In this document: piece by piece, positions 1-6,501 of the stretch
Numbering within the stretch: the stretch's first letter is position 1
Layout of the letters: every line of letters begins with the position of its first letter
From: CAZLIC01 sp964559535
Lineage (GTDB): Bacteria > Pseudomonadota > Alphaproteobacteria > Rhodobacterales > Rhodobacteraceae
DNA: 47,472 bases
Direction of reading: 5' to 3'
Assembly: GCA_964559535.1 (NCBI GenBank)
Contig: CAZLIC010000027.1
Span: 1 to 47,472, forward strand
Notes under the pieces: model-generated
What the model saw: only the letters and a program-made list of their open reading frames with translations
What the model was told of the DNA's origin: nothing
Databases searched by the model: none
Translations under genes and position numbers: made by a program

Positions 1-74
1 CTGCCACTGTGCCACGCCTCGGCACGGGCGGGAGGGGCATCCACTCCATCAACTCCTGAGTAGGATGGAGCATC

Positions 75-437
75 ATGAGCAAGACAACGAACAAGTTTTC
101 CCCCGAAGTGCGTGAACGTGCAGTGCGGCTGGTCTTCGATGGCGAGGGGCAGCATGGCTCGCGGTGGCAGGCGATCGTGTCGATTGCGGCGAAGATCGGC
201 TGTTCGGCCCATACGCTGAACGAGTGGGTTAAGAAGGCCGAGGTCGATAGCGGCAAGCGTCCGGGCGTCTCCAGCGAGATGGCCGAGAAGATGAAGGCGC
301 TGGAACGCGAGAACCGCGAGCTGCGCCAGGCGAACGAGATCCTTCGCAAGGCGTCAGCATATTTTGCGATGGCCCCTCTCGCGGTTTGTAAACAAACCGT
401 TGCCGGGCAGCGGGAACTCGACCGCCGGTCGAAGTGA
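75..437 (+). CDS. IS3-family transposase OrfA
   Basis: This is the 120-residue DNA-binding subunit of an IS3 transposase. It has an N-terminal helix-turn-helix (residues about 8-60, with a typical SPEVRERAVRLV start) and a C-terminal leucine-zipper-like helix (LERENRELRQANEILRKASA). It overlaps orfB by four bases, as expected where an OrfAB fusion is made by frameshifting. Oddly, about 14 residues (MAPLAVCKQTVAGQ) stand between the usual AYFA and ELDRRSK segments. They are encoded over an 8-bp-arm palindrome at 382-399, which looks like a small insertion or hairpin. Whether it affects function is unknown. Confidence 0.88.
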   Translation: MSKTTNKFSPEVRERAVRLVFDGEGQHGSRWQAIVSIAAKIGCSAHTLNEWVKKAEVDSGKRPGVSSEMAEKMKALERENRELRQANEILRKASAYFAMAPLAVCKQTVAGQRELDRRSK

Positions 438-1202
438 TGGTGGGTTTCATCGACGCGCATCGGGATGCGCACGGGGTCGAGCCGATCTGCGCGGTTCTGC
501 CGATCGCCCCGTCCACCTACTATGAACATCTGGCCAAGAGGGCCGATCCGGCGCAGCTGTCGGATCGTGCGCGCCGAGACGAGGCTCTGCGCCCCGAGAT
601 CCTTCGGGTCTTCGAAGAGAACTGGCGGGTCTATGGCGTCCGGAAGATATGGCGGCAGCTTGGCCGCGAGGGCTTCGATGTCGCGCGATGCACGGTGGCG
701 CGGCTGATGAAGGGCATGGGGATTCAGGGTGTTATCCGGGGAAAGCCGCACCGAACGACGATCCCGGACAACAAGGCACCGTGCCCGCTGGACAAGGTGA
801 ACCGCCAGTTCCGTGTGCCTGCGCCAAACATGCTGTGGGTCAGCGACTTCACCTATGTCACCACCTGGAGAGGCTTCGTCTATGTCGCATTCGTCATCGA
901 CGCCTATGCCCGCCGGATCGTGGGTTGGCGCGTCAGCACCTCGGCGCATGCTGGTTTCGTCCTCGATGCCCTGGAACAGGCGGTGCATGATCGCCGCCCC
1001 GGAAAGGGCATGGGACTGGTTCACCACAGCGACAGGGGCTCGCAATACCTGTCTATTCGCTACACTGAACGTTTGGGGGAAGCAGGGATCGAACCCTCAG
1101 TGGGCAGCGTCGGCGACAGTTATGACAACGCCTTGGCCGAGACGATCAATGGCCTGTTCAAGGCAGAGGTCATCCACCGCCGTGGCCCATGGCGCAGCTT
1201 CC
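434..1202 (+). pseudogene. IS3-family transposase OrfB, C-terminally truncated
   Basis: This is the DDE integrase subunit of the IS3 element. Visible motifs are the HTH_21-like region (YGVRKIWRQL), the first catalytic Asp in WVSDFTYV, the second in HHSDRGSQY, and the Glu in NALAETING. The family sequence continues after RRGPWRSF into a conserved tail, but here the frame runs at about 1202 into foreign sequence and stops at 1333. About 40-50 native C-terminal residues are replaced by the antisense of the neighbouring endonuclease gene. All three catalytic residues survive, but the truncation and the missing right end argue against activity. Confidence 0.85.
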
Positions 1203-1747
1203 ACCTTGCTGCCTGTACCTGGCTTCGGAAGCAGCGCTTGAAGGATCGAGGGAGGTTTCACGCGGCCTTCGCGCTCATCCAATGTCTCATTAAGCATCCG
1301 CTTCAGGGTACGCCCGCTCGCGGGGGTCCATAGCTTGGGATGAGCCTCTTCGATGTCAGGATGAGCACGCAGCAGCGCCTCGAGATCTTCGCGCCCAAAG
1401 ATGTTTCCTGGAGAGCGGACCGCGGGGCCACATATCTCCATGAGGTCCTGCTTCCGTTGTGGCGTCATCGCTACAGACGTTGCCAGGATGTAGCGATCCG
1501 GCGCCAACTGATCGATCTTCGCTCGCTCCTTCGACATCTCACTCTTCAAAGCAGCGATCGCAGACTTTTCGTATCTCTTGGCTTGCAGGATAGTCAGGCA
1601 TTCTGCCTGCGGTGCGTGACGTCCATCTATTCCACCATCGGCTCCTTCGCCGAATTGCTCAAAGCGAATACCTAGAGCACGACCGATAAGATCGGCTGAA
1701 AGCGCCTCGAACTCAGAGGGCGATAAGGCAGAGAAATCGACTGGCAT
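1203..1747 (-). pseudogene. Restriction-endonuclease-like (Mrr/PD-(D/E)XK) defence gene, 3' truncated
   Basis: About 180 native residues remain, starting MPVDFSALSPSEFEALSADL. The N-terminal domain carries D-G-G-I-D followed by Q-A-K, the catalytic pattern of the Mrr-like PD-(D/E)XK nuclease fold. The next segment (PDRYILATS, then ahpdieeahpKLW) resembles the linker found in nuclease-NTPase proteins of the nSTAND type. No Walker motif is present because the gene is cut at the IS3 junction near 1203, after which the frame reads antisense transposase. Inference: this is the head of a larger nuclease-NTPase defence protein inactivated by the rearrangement. The nuclease call is fairly safe; the nSTAND3 assignment is tentative. 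Confidence 0.65.
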
Positions 1748-1926
1748 AGATACAACATATCGTCATTGAGTCCAGTTTACACCCAATATTCTCCTCAAAG
1801 ACATGCCGATCACCAAGGCGGTTGACGGCTGGCTGGCGCATCTTTCCTGCGCCTCAGCCCTGGGGAAGTGAGGCCGAAGCCTCACCCGAAGGGATCGTAT
1901 TCCGAGTTATGCGGACAGCAGCATAA
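1748..1926. other. Gap between endonuclease remnant and RIT element, with two hairpins
   Basis: No gene was seen. There is a perfect hairpin, GTGAGGC-CGAA-GCCTCAC, at 1868-1885. A second inverted repeat has arms TCCGAGTTATGC (1901-1912) and GCATAACTCGGA (1921-1932) around an 8-base centre. The second overlaps the outer edge of the left RIT inverted repeat and is listed separately as a possible recombinase core site. Confidence 0.6.
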
Positions 1927-1932
1927 CTCGGA
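1901..1932. other. Recombinase-core-like palindrome at left RIT boundary
   Basis: Two 12-bp perfect arms (TCCGAGTTATGC and its complement) flank an 8-bp asymmetric spacer (1913-1920). The similarity extends outward for several more bases with two mismatches. This geometry, about 12-20-bp arms with a 6-8-bp spacer, matches core sites of tyrosine recombinases. Its right arm enters the RIT inverted repeat. The role is inferred from architecture and position only. Confidence 0.45.
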
Positions 1933-2038
1933 GTATGACCCGTTCCAGATTATGGCCCGCTGAGGGCCATGACGCCTGCAAGCCCTTGCCGCGCCGAGCT
2001 TTTCGCTCGGCGCTACGCACTTGGAAGTGCGCATAATC
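1927..2038. repeat. Left terminal inverted repeat of RIT element
   Basis: This 112-bp stretch is the apparently perfect reverse complement of 5272-5383. Inside are three hairpins: ATGGCCC/GGGCCAT at 1952-1970, GCGCCGAGC/GCTCGGCGC at 1991-2013, and CGCACTT/AAGTGCG at 2016-2031. The ritC stop codon lies at its inner edge, so the hairpins could also end ritABC transcription. Confidence 0.9.
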
Positions 2039-3047
2039 AGAGGCCTTTCAAGAAAGCCAAGAGGTTGTCCGGCGCCTTGTAGCGCCCCGGACCCACATCT
2101 GCCGGCTGAAGGCGTAGCAGGGCTTCTTCTTTCATGGCCATGTCCGCCGATAGATAGACGTGCGTTGTCGTTGGACTTTCGTGCCCGAGCCAGAGCGCGA
2201 TGACGGAAATGTCGACACCGGATTGCAGCAGGTGCATGGCTGTCGAGTGTCGGATGATGTGCGGCGACACCGTGCGCTTGGAGAGTTCGGGATGTGCCAC
2301 CGCGGCCTTGCCCACTGCAAGCTCCAGCCGCCTCGCGATGCTGGATCGTGTCAGTGGCTTGCCCGTCGCACTTGGAAATAGGGGCCTGCTTCCGCCCCGC
2401 TCGTCAATTTGATCCACCCATTTGCGGAGCGTGGCTGCTGTCTGCCGCCAAAGAGGAACACTGCGTTGTTTGCGGCCCTTCCCCTTGAGATGTACGGCTG
2501 AACTCGGCCCGAGGACCAAGTCATCCAGGCGCAAAACGGCGACCTCGGAGACCCGTGCCCCGGTGTTATACATCAGCGTGAGCATCGCGCGATCACGCTG
2601 TCCGGTCCACGTGGCAGGATCAGGCGCGTTCAAGATCGCGTCAATCTCGGCTTTCGAAAGGAAGCCGACGAGGGGTTTGTCATGGCGCTTCATCGGAATC
2701 CCAAGGACCTGTTCAATTGTGGCCAAAGCCCCGAAGTCATGGTGTGCGGCGTACTTGAGAAAGGCCCTGATTGATGCAAGTCGGGCGTTCCTGCTGCGCA
2801 CGCTGTTCCCTCTGACCTTCTCGAGATGGTCAAGGAACCCGAGGATCAAGGCAGCAGTCATGTCGCCCATGGTCAGGTCCGTCGGGGCTTTCCTGATGGC
2901 GACCTGCGCGAACTGGAGGAGCAGTTGGAAGGTGTCACGATAGGCCGCGATCGTGTGGCGGCTGACAGCCTTTTGTTGGCAAAGGTGGTCGACGAAGAAC
3001 TGCTGAAGCAGCTTTGCGAATGATGGATACTGGGCTCGATCAAGCAT
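2037..3047 (-). CDS. ritC: RIT tyrosine recombinase C
   Basis: This is the third recombinase of the trio (336 residues from the chosen ATG at 3047, which has a GGAG ribosome binding site 8 bases upstream). It has a SAM-like N-terminal core-binding domain (KLLQQFFVDHL...SRHTIAAYRDTF) and a C-terminal catalytic domain. The catalytic residues are seen in NTGARVSEV (Arg), HIIRHSTAMHLL (His-x-x-Arg), GHESPTTTHVYL (His and the nucleophilic Tyr). The start overlaps the end of ritB by eight bases, implying translational coupling. In RIT elements all three recombinases are thought to act together; individual roles are not settled. Confidence 0.9.
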   Translation of the reverse strand: MLDRAQYPSFAKLLQQFFVDHLCQQKAVSRHTIAAYRDTFQLLLQFAQVAIRKAPTDLTMGDMTAALILGFLDHLEKVRGNSVRSRNARLASIRAFLKYAAHHDFGALATIEQVLGIPMKRHDKPLVGFLSKAEIDAILNAPDPATWTGQRDRAMLTLMYNTGARVSEVAVLRLDDLVLGPSSAVHLKGKGRKQRSVPLWRQTAATLRKWVDQIDERGGSRPLFPSATGKPLTRSSIARRLELAVGKAAVAHPELSKRTVSPHIIRHSTAMHLLQSGVDISVIALWLGHESPTTTHVYLSADMAMKEEALLRLQPADVGPGRYKAPDNLLAFLKGL

Positions 3048-3999
3048 GGCTGTTCTCCTCCATGACGCAGATCGTTCGCTCGAAGCGCGCACTGGTCAGC
3101 GCCATCAGTTCGGGAATTGCCTCCATGTACCAATAGGTGCTGACCGGCTTGGCGTGCCCGACATAAGTCGAAAGCGCGAGAACGGCGTTGTCGATGTCGA
3201 CGCCTTCATCGAGCCAGATCATCAATCTGCGACAGACGAAGGTGTGCCGCAGGTCATGGATCCGGACCCGTGCGTGCCCTCCCCTTGGCCGGATCTCGTT
3301 GATCACGGGCAATCGCGAGAAAGCGTATAGGACATTGGCATACGGTACCGGCCGGCCGTCGCCGTGAAGTGAAAACAGATGCGTCTCCTTCCCTGCGGCC
3401 ACAGCCTGCCCGCGTGCTGAAACGAACGCTTCCAGCGCCTGGATTGTCGTGGGATGGAGAGGGACCAACCGGCTTGTTCCGAACTTGCTGGCCTTGATGG
3501 TTAACTGACCATGTCCAAGATCGGTGTCGGCGAGGCGCAAGGCCAATGCCTCGGATATCCGCAAGCCGGTTGAGGCGAGCAGGCCGAACAGTGTCGAAAG
3601 AAGCGCGGGGCGCAAAGCCGGTGTTGCCATCAGCTGGCCAGCTTCCTCGACAATCCTGCGGACCTCATCGGCCGAATATATGTGGGGCGCCAGCCGCCGT
3701 GTCTTGCGTCCAAATGGACTTCCGAGCGGAAAGCTGGTGGCAGAGTCAAGCTCCGACAGATAACGCGAAAACGGACGCAGCGCTTCGAGGCGACGTGCCC
3801 AGGTGAACGGGTCGGCATGTGCGGCGCCCTCGCGTGCCCATCTCAGACAAAGGTCTGCGGTCATCGGCCAGATATGGCCGCGGTTCGCGGAAAAACTTGC
3901 AAATGATGACACGTGATTATCGGCGTTCGTGGGGATGAACCCGTGGCGATAGCGGCCATCAAGAAATGCGGCTGCGGCCTGTGTGAGGGTCATGCTCAT
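3040..3999 (-). CDS. ritB: RIT tyrosine recombinase B
   Basis: This is the middle recombinase (319 residues). The start at 3999 (MSMTLTQAAAAFLDGRYRHGF) makes a four-base ATGA overlap with the ritA stop, which decides the start over an upstream in-frame alternative. Catalytic signatures are STGLRISEALAL (Arg I), HDLRHTFVCRRL (His-x-x-Arg) and GHAKPVSTYWYM (His and Tyr). The protein is shorter than its partners, with a compact N-terminal core-binding domain. It lies between ritA and ritC in a single transcription unit. Confidence 0.9.
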   Translation of the reverse strand: MSMTLTQAAAAFLDGRYRHGFIPTNADNHVSSFASFSANRGHIWPMTADLCLRWAREGAAHADPFTWARRLEALRPFSRYLSELDSATSFPLGSPFGRKTRRLAPHIYSADEVRRIVEEAGQLMATPALRPALLSTLFGLLASTGLRISEALALRLADTDLGHGQLTIKASKFGTSRLVPLHPTTIQALEAFVSARGQAVAAGKETHLFSLHGDGRPVPYANVLYAFSRLPVINEIRPRGGHARVRIHDLRHTFVCRRLMIWLDEGVDIDNAVLALSTYVGHAKPVSTYWYMEAIPELMALTSARFERTICVMEENSHA

Positions 4000-5231
4000 T
4001 TGGCGCTTCCCGGCCATGCCAGTGACACCTTGGACAACCATGCGCTGTCCAGCTTGGTATAAACCACTGTCGTATCGAGGCTGCGATGGCCCATGACGTC
4101 TGCGATGACGGGCATCGGTGTGCCCTTTGCCAGAAGCCGTGTGGCCAGGGTGTGACGGAGAATATGAACCCGGCTGCGATCCCAGCCCAGGCGACGGTAG
4201 GCGGCCAGCATGGTCGTCTGAACGGCGCGTCGTCCAACCGGCTCACCGATAGGTGGCCTGTGCCGGACGAAAATGTTGGCGCAGGCAATCGCAGGCCGCT
4301 CATTCAGGATGTAATCTGCAATCGCTTGGCCAGTCGCTTCCAGAAGCGGCAGGATATCTGCACGGCGTCCTTTGCGATGGGTGACCCGGATGGTGCCGCG
4401 CGCCCAGTTGATGTCGTCAAGGGTAAGTCCGGCCACCTCGGAAGAGCGCATCCCAAGATCTATTAGGCATCTCGCGATTGCAAACGCGCGCCGGCGCTGC
4501 GGAAAGTCGGCACTGAACGACTGCAGCAGCGCGTCAACTTCGACGTCCGTGAGAACATCCGGCAGGGTGGAAGGCTCGGGTCGCGGGGGTCTCGGCAAAC
4601 CTGCAAGCAAAGGTGTGACGTCATCGCCGATCAACTGCCGATACCGCAGGAAGCAGCGGATCGCGCCAGACAACCCGCGTGCGCAACTTGCTCCCCGGTT
4701 GCCGTCACCGGTGATGAAACGTGATACATCGGACTTGGAAAGCTTATCTAAATCAATATCATACGCTCCTTCTGTAGAAGTCAGGAAACGTTTGACGATG
4801 CGGCACCGTGCTGCCCGTGTGCTCTCGGAATAGCCCCAGACCTCTCGCATCTTCGCGTCGAAGCGCGAAAGCTCCGCATCCATTGGCGTCAGGGTCCGCG
4901 TCATAGCGAACCCAGTGCCCTCCATGACCCGCCCGAGCAGATTCAGGGCTGCGCGATTTGTGTGTGTGTCGCCGCGCGTATGGCGATAACACTCGCAAGA
5001 TGGCATGTGATCGGCGAGAAACTGTCGGATGTGCCAATCGCGGACCTGTCCAAGGGCAACGCCTTCGGTTTTGAGCCAGTCGCCGAAATGGAAAACGGTT
5101 GCGAAGTACAGCGCTTGCACCTTGGGCGCATACTTCCCATCGCTCAAGCGTTGCCGATAGGCTCCAAACACCGGCGCAAGCAAATTGCCCGGGTCGTCCT
5201 TCAACATGAATTTGCGTTTGCCTGGTCGCAT
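3996..5231 (-). CDS. ritA: RIT tyrosine recombinase A
   Basis: This is the first and longest recombinase of the trio (411 residues). It starts at 5231, preceded by a good AAAGGAG ribosome binding site 7 bases upstream. The N-terminal half holds the core-binding domain. The catalytic domain shows DLGMRSSEVAGL (Arg I), HILRHTLATRLL (His-x-x-Arg) and GHRSLDTTVVYT (His and Tyr nucleophile). It lies just inside the right terminal repeat, so the operon promoter must be in or next to that repeat (5240-5383). Confidence 0.9.
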   Translation of the reverse strand: MRPGKRKFMLKDDPGNLLAPVFGAYRQRLSDGKYAPKVQALYFATVFHFGDWLKTEGVALGQVRDWHIRQFLADHMPSCECYRHTRGDTHTNRAALNLLGRVMEGTGFAMTRTLTPMDAELSRFDAKMREVWGYSESTRAARCRIVKRFLTSTEGAYDIDLDKLSKSDVSRFITGDGNRGASCARGLSGAIRCFLRYRQLIGDDVTPLLAGLPRPPRPEPSTLPDVLTDVEVDALLQSFSADFPQRRRAFAIARCLIDLGMRSSEVAGLTLDDINWARGTIRVTHRKGRRADILPLLEATGQAIADYILNERPAIACANIFVRHRPPIGEPVGRRAVQTTMLAAYRRLGWDRSRVHILRHTLATRLLAKGTPMPVIADVMGHRSLDTTVVYTKLDSAWLSKVSLAWPGSAK

Positions 5232-5271
5232 GTTCGATCTCCTTTGCTGCGAAGATCGCAGTGAAGCCCGC

Positions 5272-5383
5272 GATTATGCGCACTTCCAAGTGCGTAGCGC
5301 CGAGCGAAAAGCTCGGCGCGGCAAGGGCTTGCAGGCGTCATGGCCCTCAGCGGGCCATAATCTGGAACGGGTCATACTCCGAG
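5272..5383. repeat. Right terminal inverted repeat of RIT element
   Basis: This is the reverse complement of 1927-2038 over 112 bp, with the same three internal hairpins. It overlaps the 3' end of the small minus-strand gene (5347-5523). Unlike the left end, its outer side does not continue into the second arm of the core-like palindrome, so the two boundaries differ. Confidence 0.9.
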
Positions 5384-5523
5384 ACGATCACGACCTCGTC
5401 TCCGTCGATTTCATCGGCGGGGACGGCGCCAAAGGTTCCATCCCCTGCCTGGAAAACGACGATCGAGACCATGAGCGTGGCGGCGAGGGAGGCGGCGAAG
5501 GCGTGTGCATCTTTACGGGACAT
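5347..5523 (-). CDS. Small single-pass membrane or secreted protein, tail supplied by RIT repeat
   Basis: This 58-residue protein begins MSRKDAHAFAASLAATLMVS, with a hydrophobic segment (AASLAATLMVSIVVF) followed by an acidic stretch (ADEIDGDEVV). An AGGAG-like ribosome binding site lies 9-10 bases before the ATG at 5523, within the outer stem of a hairpin at 5534-5572. The last dozen codons and the stop lie inside the right RIT inverted repeat, so the C-terminus may be a product of RIT insertion, with the original 3' end lost. I do not recognise a family. It is probably plasmid backbone rather than part of the element. Confidence 0.5.
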   Translation of the reverse strand: MSRKDAHAFAASLAATLMVSIVVFQAGDGTFGAVPADEIDGDEVVIVSEYDPFQIMAR

Positions 5524-5926
5524 CTGATTGGCTCCTGTCTGGGAGGCGGGGGACCATCCCCCGCACGACAGGACCCCGCAGGCCCGAAGACTGGCTGACA
5601 TCACCGGGTGCGTTCGGCCCCCCTCTTCAAACGGGGCCGAATCCTCCCGGCGGCACGGGCTCGCCCGTAGTCCGACCCCTCGCGGGTTGATCTCGAAGAC
5701 GGGATTCGGGGCAAGGAAGGGAATGGCGAGCGGGGGATGGTGCCCCACCGTCAGGAGCCGGTTGTCCCGCTGATGCTTGGAACGCCGCGAGCCTCCCGGG
5801 CAGGCTCTTGGTTGAAGACCGCCATCTTGGGGGATGGAACCTTCGACGCCCCGCGACATCGCGGGGCGATAGTGTGATCGGTGAGGGGCCCGCCCCTTTG
5901 GCAGGCCCCTCACGCATTCTCTGGGC
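5524..5926. other. Gene-free, hairpin-rich interval
   Basis: About 400 bp without a convincing gene hold five strong GC-rich inverted repeats: 5534-5572 (GCGGGGGA core plus outer CCTGTC/GACAGG), 5613-5641 (TTCGGCCCC/GGGGCCGAA), 5789-5807 (GAGCCT/AGGCTC), 5847-5868 (CGCCCCGCGA/TCGCGGGGCG) and 5881-5913 (GTGAGGGGCC/GGCCCCTCAC). Read on the minus strand this is the leader of the small gene at 5523, and the last hairpin follows the stop of the upstream gene. It could be a structured leader, a small RNA or a replication/transfer site. None can be chosen from sequence alone. Confidence 0.5.
5881..5913 (-). terminator. Hairpin after the hypothetical gene at 5927-6400
   Basis: A 10-bp perfect stem (GTGAGGGGCC / GGCCCCTCAC) with a 13-base loop sits 14 bases past the stop codon of the minus-strand gene. 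There is no run of T, so if it terminates transcription it is not a canonical intrinsic terminator. It may instead protect the 3' end. Confidence 0.35.
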
Positions 5927-6400
5927 TCAGGCGGCCAGATCCGCGCCCCCTGCCCTCTCGCAATCCTCGGCACCGACGATTTCGAGCCGTGCGTTGCGAT
6001 AGCCCTCCCGCGCAATCCAGAGCTCTGCCGCAGTGATCGACTGCGCCAGATGCAGCAGTTCGGTGTTGCCCCCGAAGTCCAGAAGCACGCGGACCTGCCC
6101 AGGCTTCGGTGCCTCAGCCACCTCGAAGATCAGACGGCTGTCCGCCGAATGGCTGCGCATGATGGTGACGAGAATGACCCCGTCCGAGGAGAAGTTACCC
6201 TCATGGAGCGTAAAGGAGGCCGGAGCGGCCCAGGTCGGATAGGGCCGAGGCGGTTCCTTCTTCACGAGACGGCCGACACCGTTCGATCGCTCCCAGGCCG
6301 CGAGCTTCTTGGTGAAACGTGCCGGCGGCTTGGGACTGCCGTCGGTGTAACGGATCAGCGCCCCGAGGGGGGCTGTGTCGATGATGGTCGTTGCAGACAT
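5927..6400 (-). CDS. Hypothetical plasmid protein next to ParB-like gene
   Basis: This is a 157-residue soluble protein of unknown function starting MSATTIIDTAPLGALIRYTD. The ATG at 6400 is chosen over an in-frame ATG 39 bases upstream because AGGA stands 6 bases before it. The N-terminal part is basic and proline-rich (SPKPPARFTKKLAAWERSNG), followed by a probable beta-rich region (ILVTIMRSHSADSRLIFEVA). No signal peptide or membrane segment is seen. It lies about 100 bp downstream of the large ParB-like gene on the same strand and may be cotranscribed. Confidence 0.7.
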   Translation of the reverse strand: MSATTIIDTAPLGALIRYTDGSPKPPARFTKKLAAWERSNGVGRLVKKEPPRPYPTWAAPASFTLHEGNFSSDGVILVTIMRSHSADSRLIFEVAEAPKPGQVRVLLDFGGNTELLHLAQSITAAELWIAREGYRNARLEIVGAEDCERAGGADLAA

Positions 6401-6501
6401 GATTTCCTCATCCCGAATGCGAGCGTTCGCATTCATCATATTGATATTGATGTGTTTTGTGGGGGGGAGGGCGGGTTTCCCCGCCCCCCGGATGGCTCAG
6501 A

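Larger units (their letters stand above)
1..1202 (+). mobile_element. IS3-family insertion sequence, 3' truncated
   Basis: The element consists of orfA and orfB in overlapping frames, typical of the IS3 family. Its left end lies near or before the window start, so the left inverted repeat cannot be placed. On the right, IS3 coding sequence stops at about 1202, inside the last quarter of the orfB integrase domain, and unrelated sequence coding on the opposite strand begins there. The right inverted repeat is therefore missing, and the copy is probably immobile on its own. The break is most simply explained by a deletion or recombination after insertion. Confidence 0.85.
1927..5383 (-). mobile_element. 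RIT element (recombinase in trio)
   Basis: Three consecutive, overlapping tyrosine recombinase genes on the minus strand are enclosed by 112-bp inverted repeats at 1927-2038 and 5272-5383, for a total of about 3.46 kb. This arrangement (three different integrases, overlapping start and stop codons, long terminal repeats, no other cargo) is the defining structure of RIT elements, known from alpha- and betaproteobacterial genomes and plasmids. No target duplication is obvious. The right repeat supplies the last codons and stop of the small gene at 5347-5523, so the element may have inserted into that gene. Confidence 0.88.

Noticed and set aside
2021..2943. Plus-strand open frames across the recombinase genes
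   Set aside because: They are antisense shadows of ritC and ritB in GC-rich DNA; no ribosome binding sites or recognisable motifs.
5627..5917. A 96-codon minus-strand frame in the hairpin-rich gap
   Set aside because: It runs through four strong hairpins, has composition typical of chance frames and lacks a ribosome binding site.
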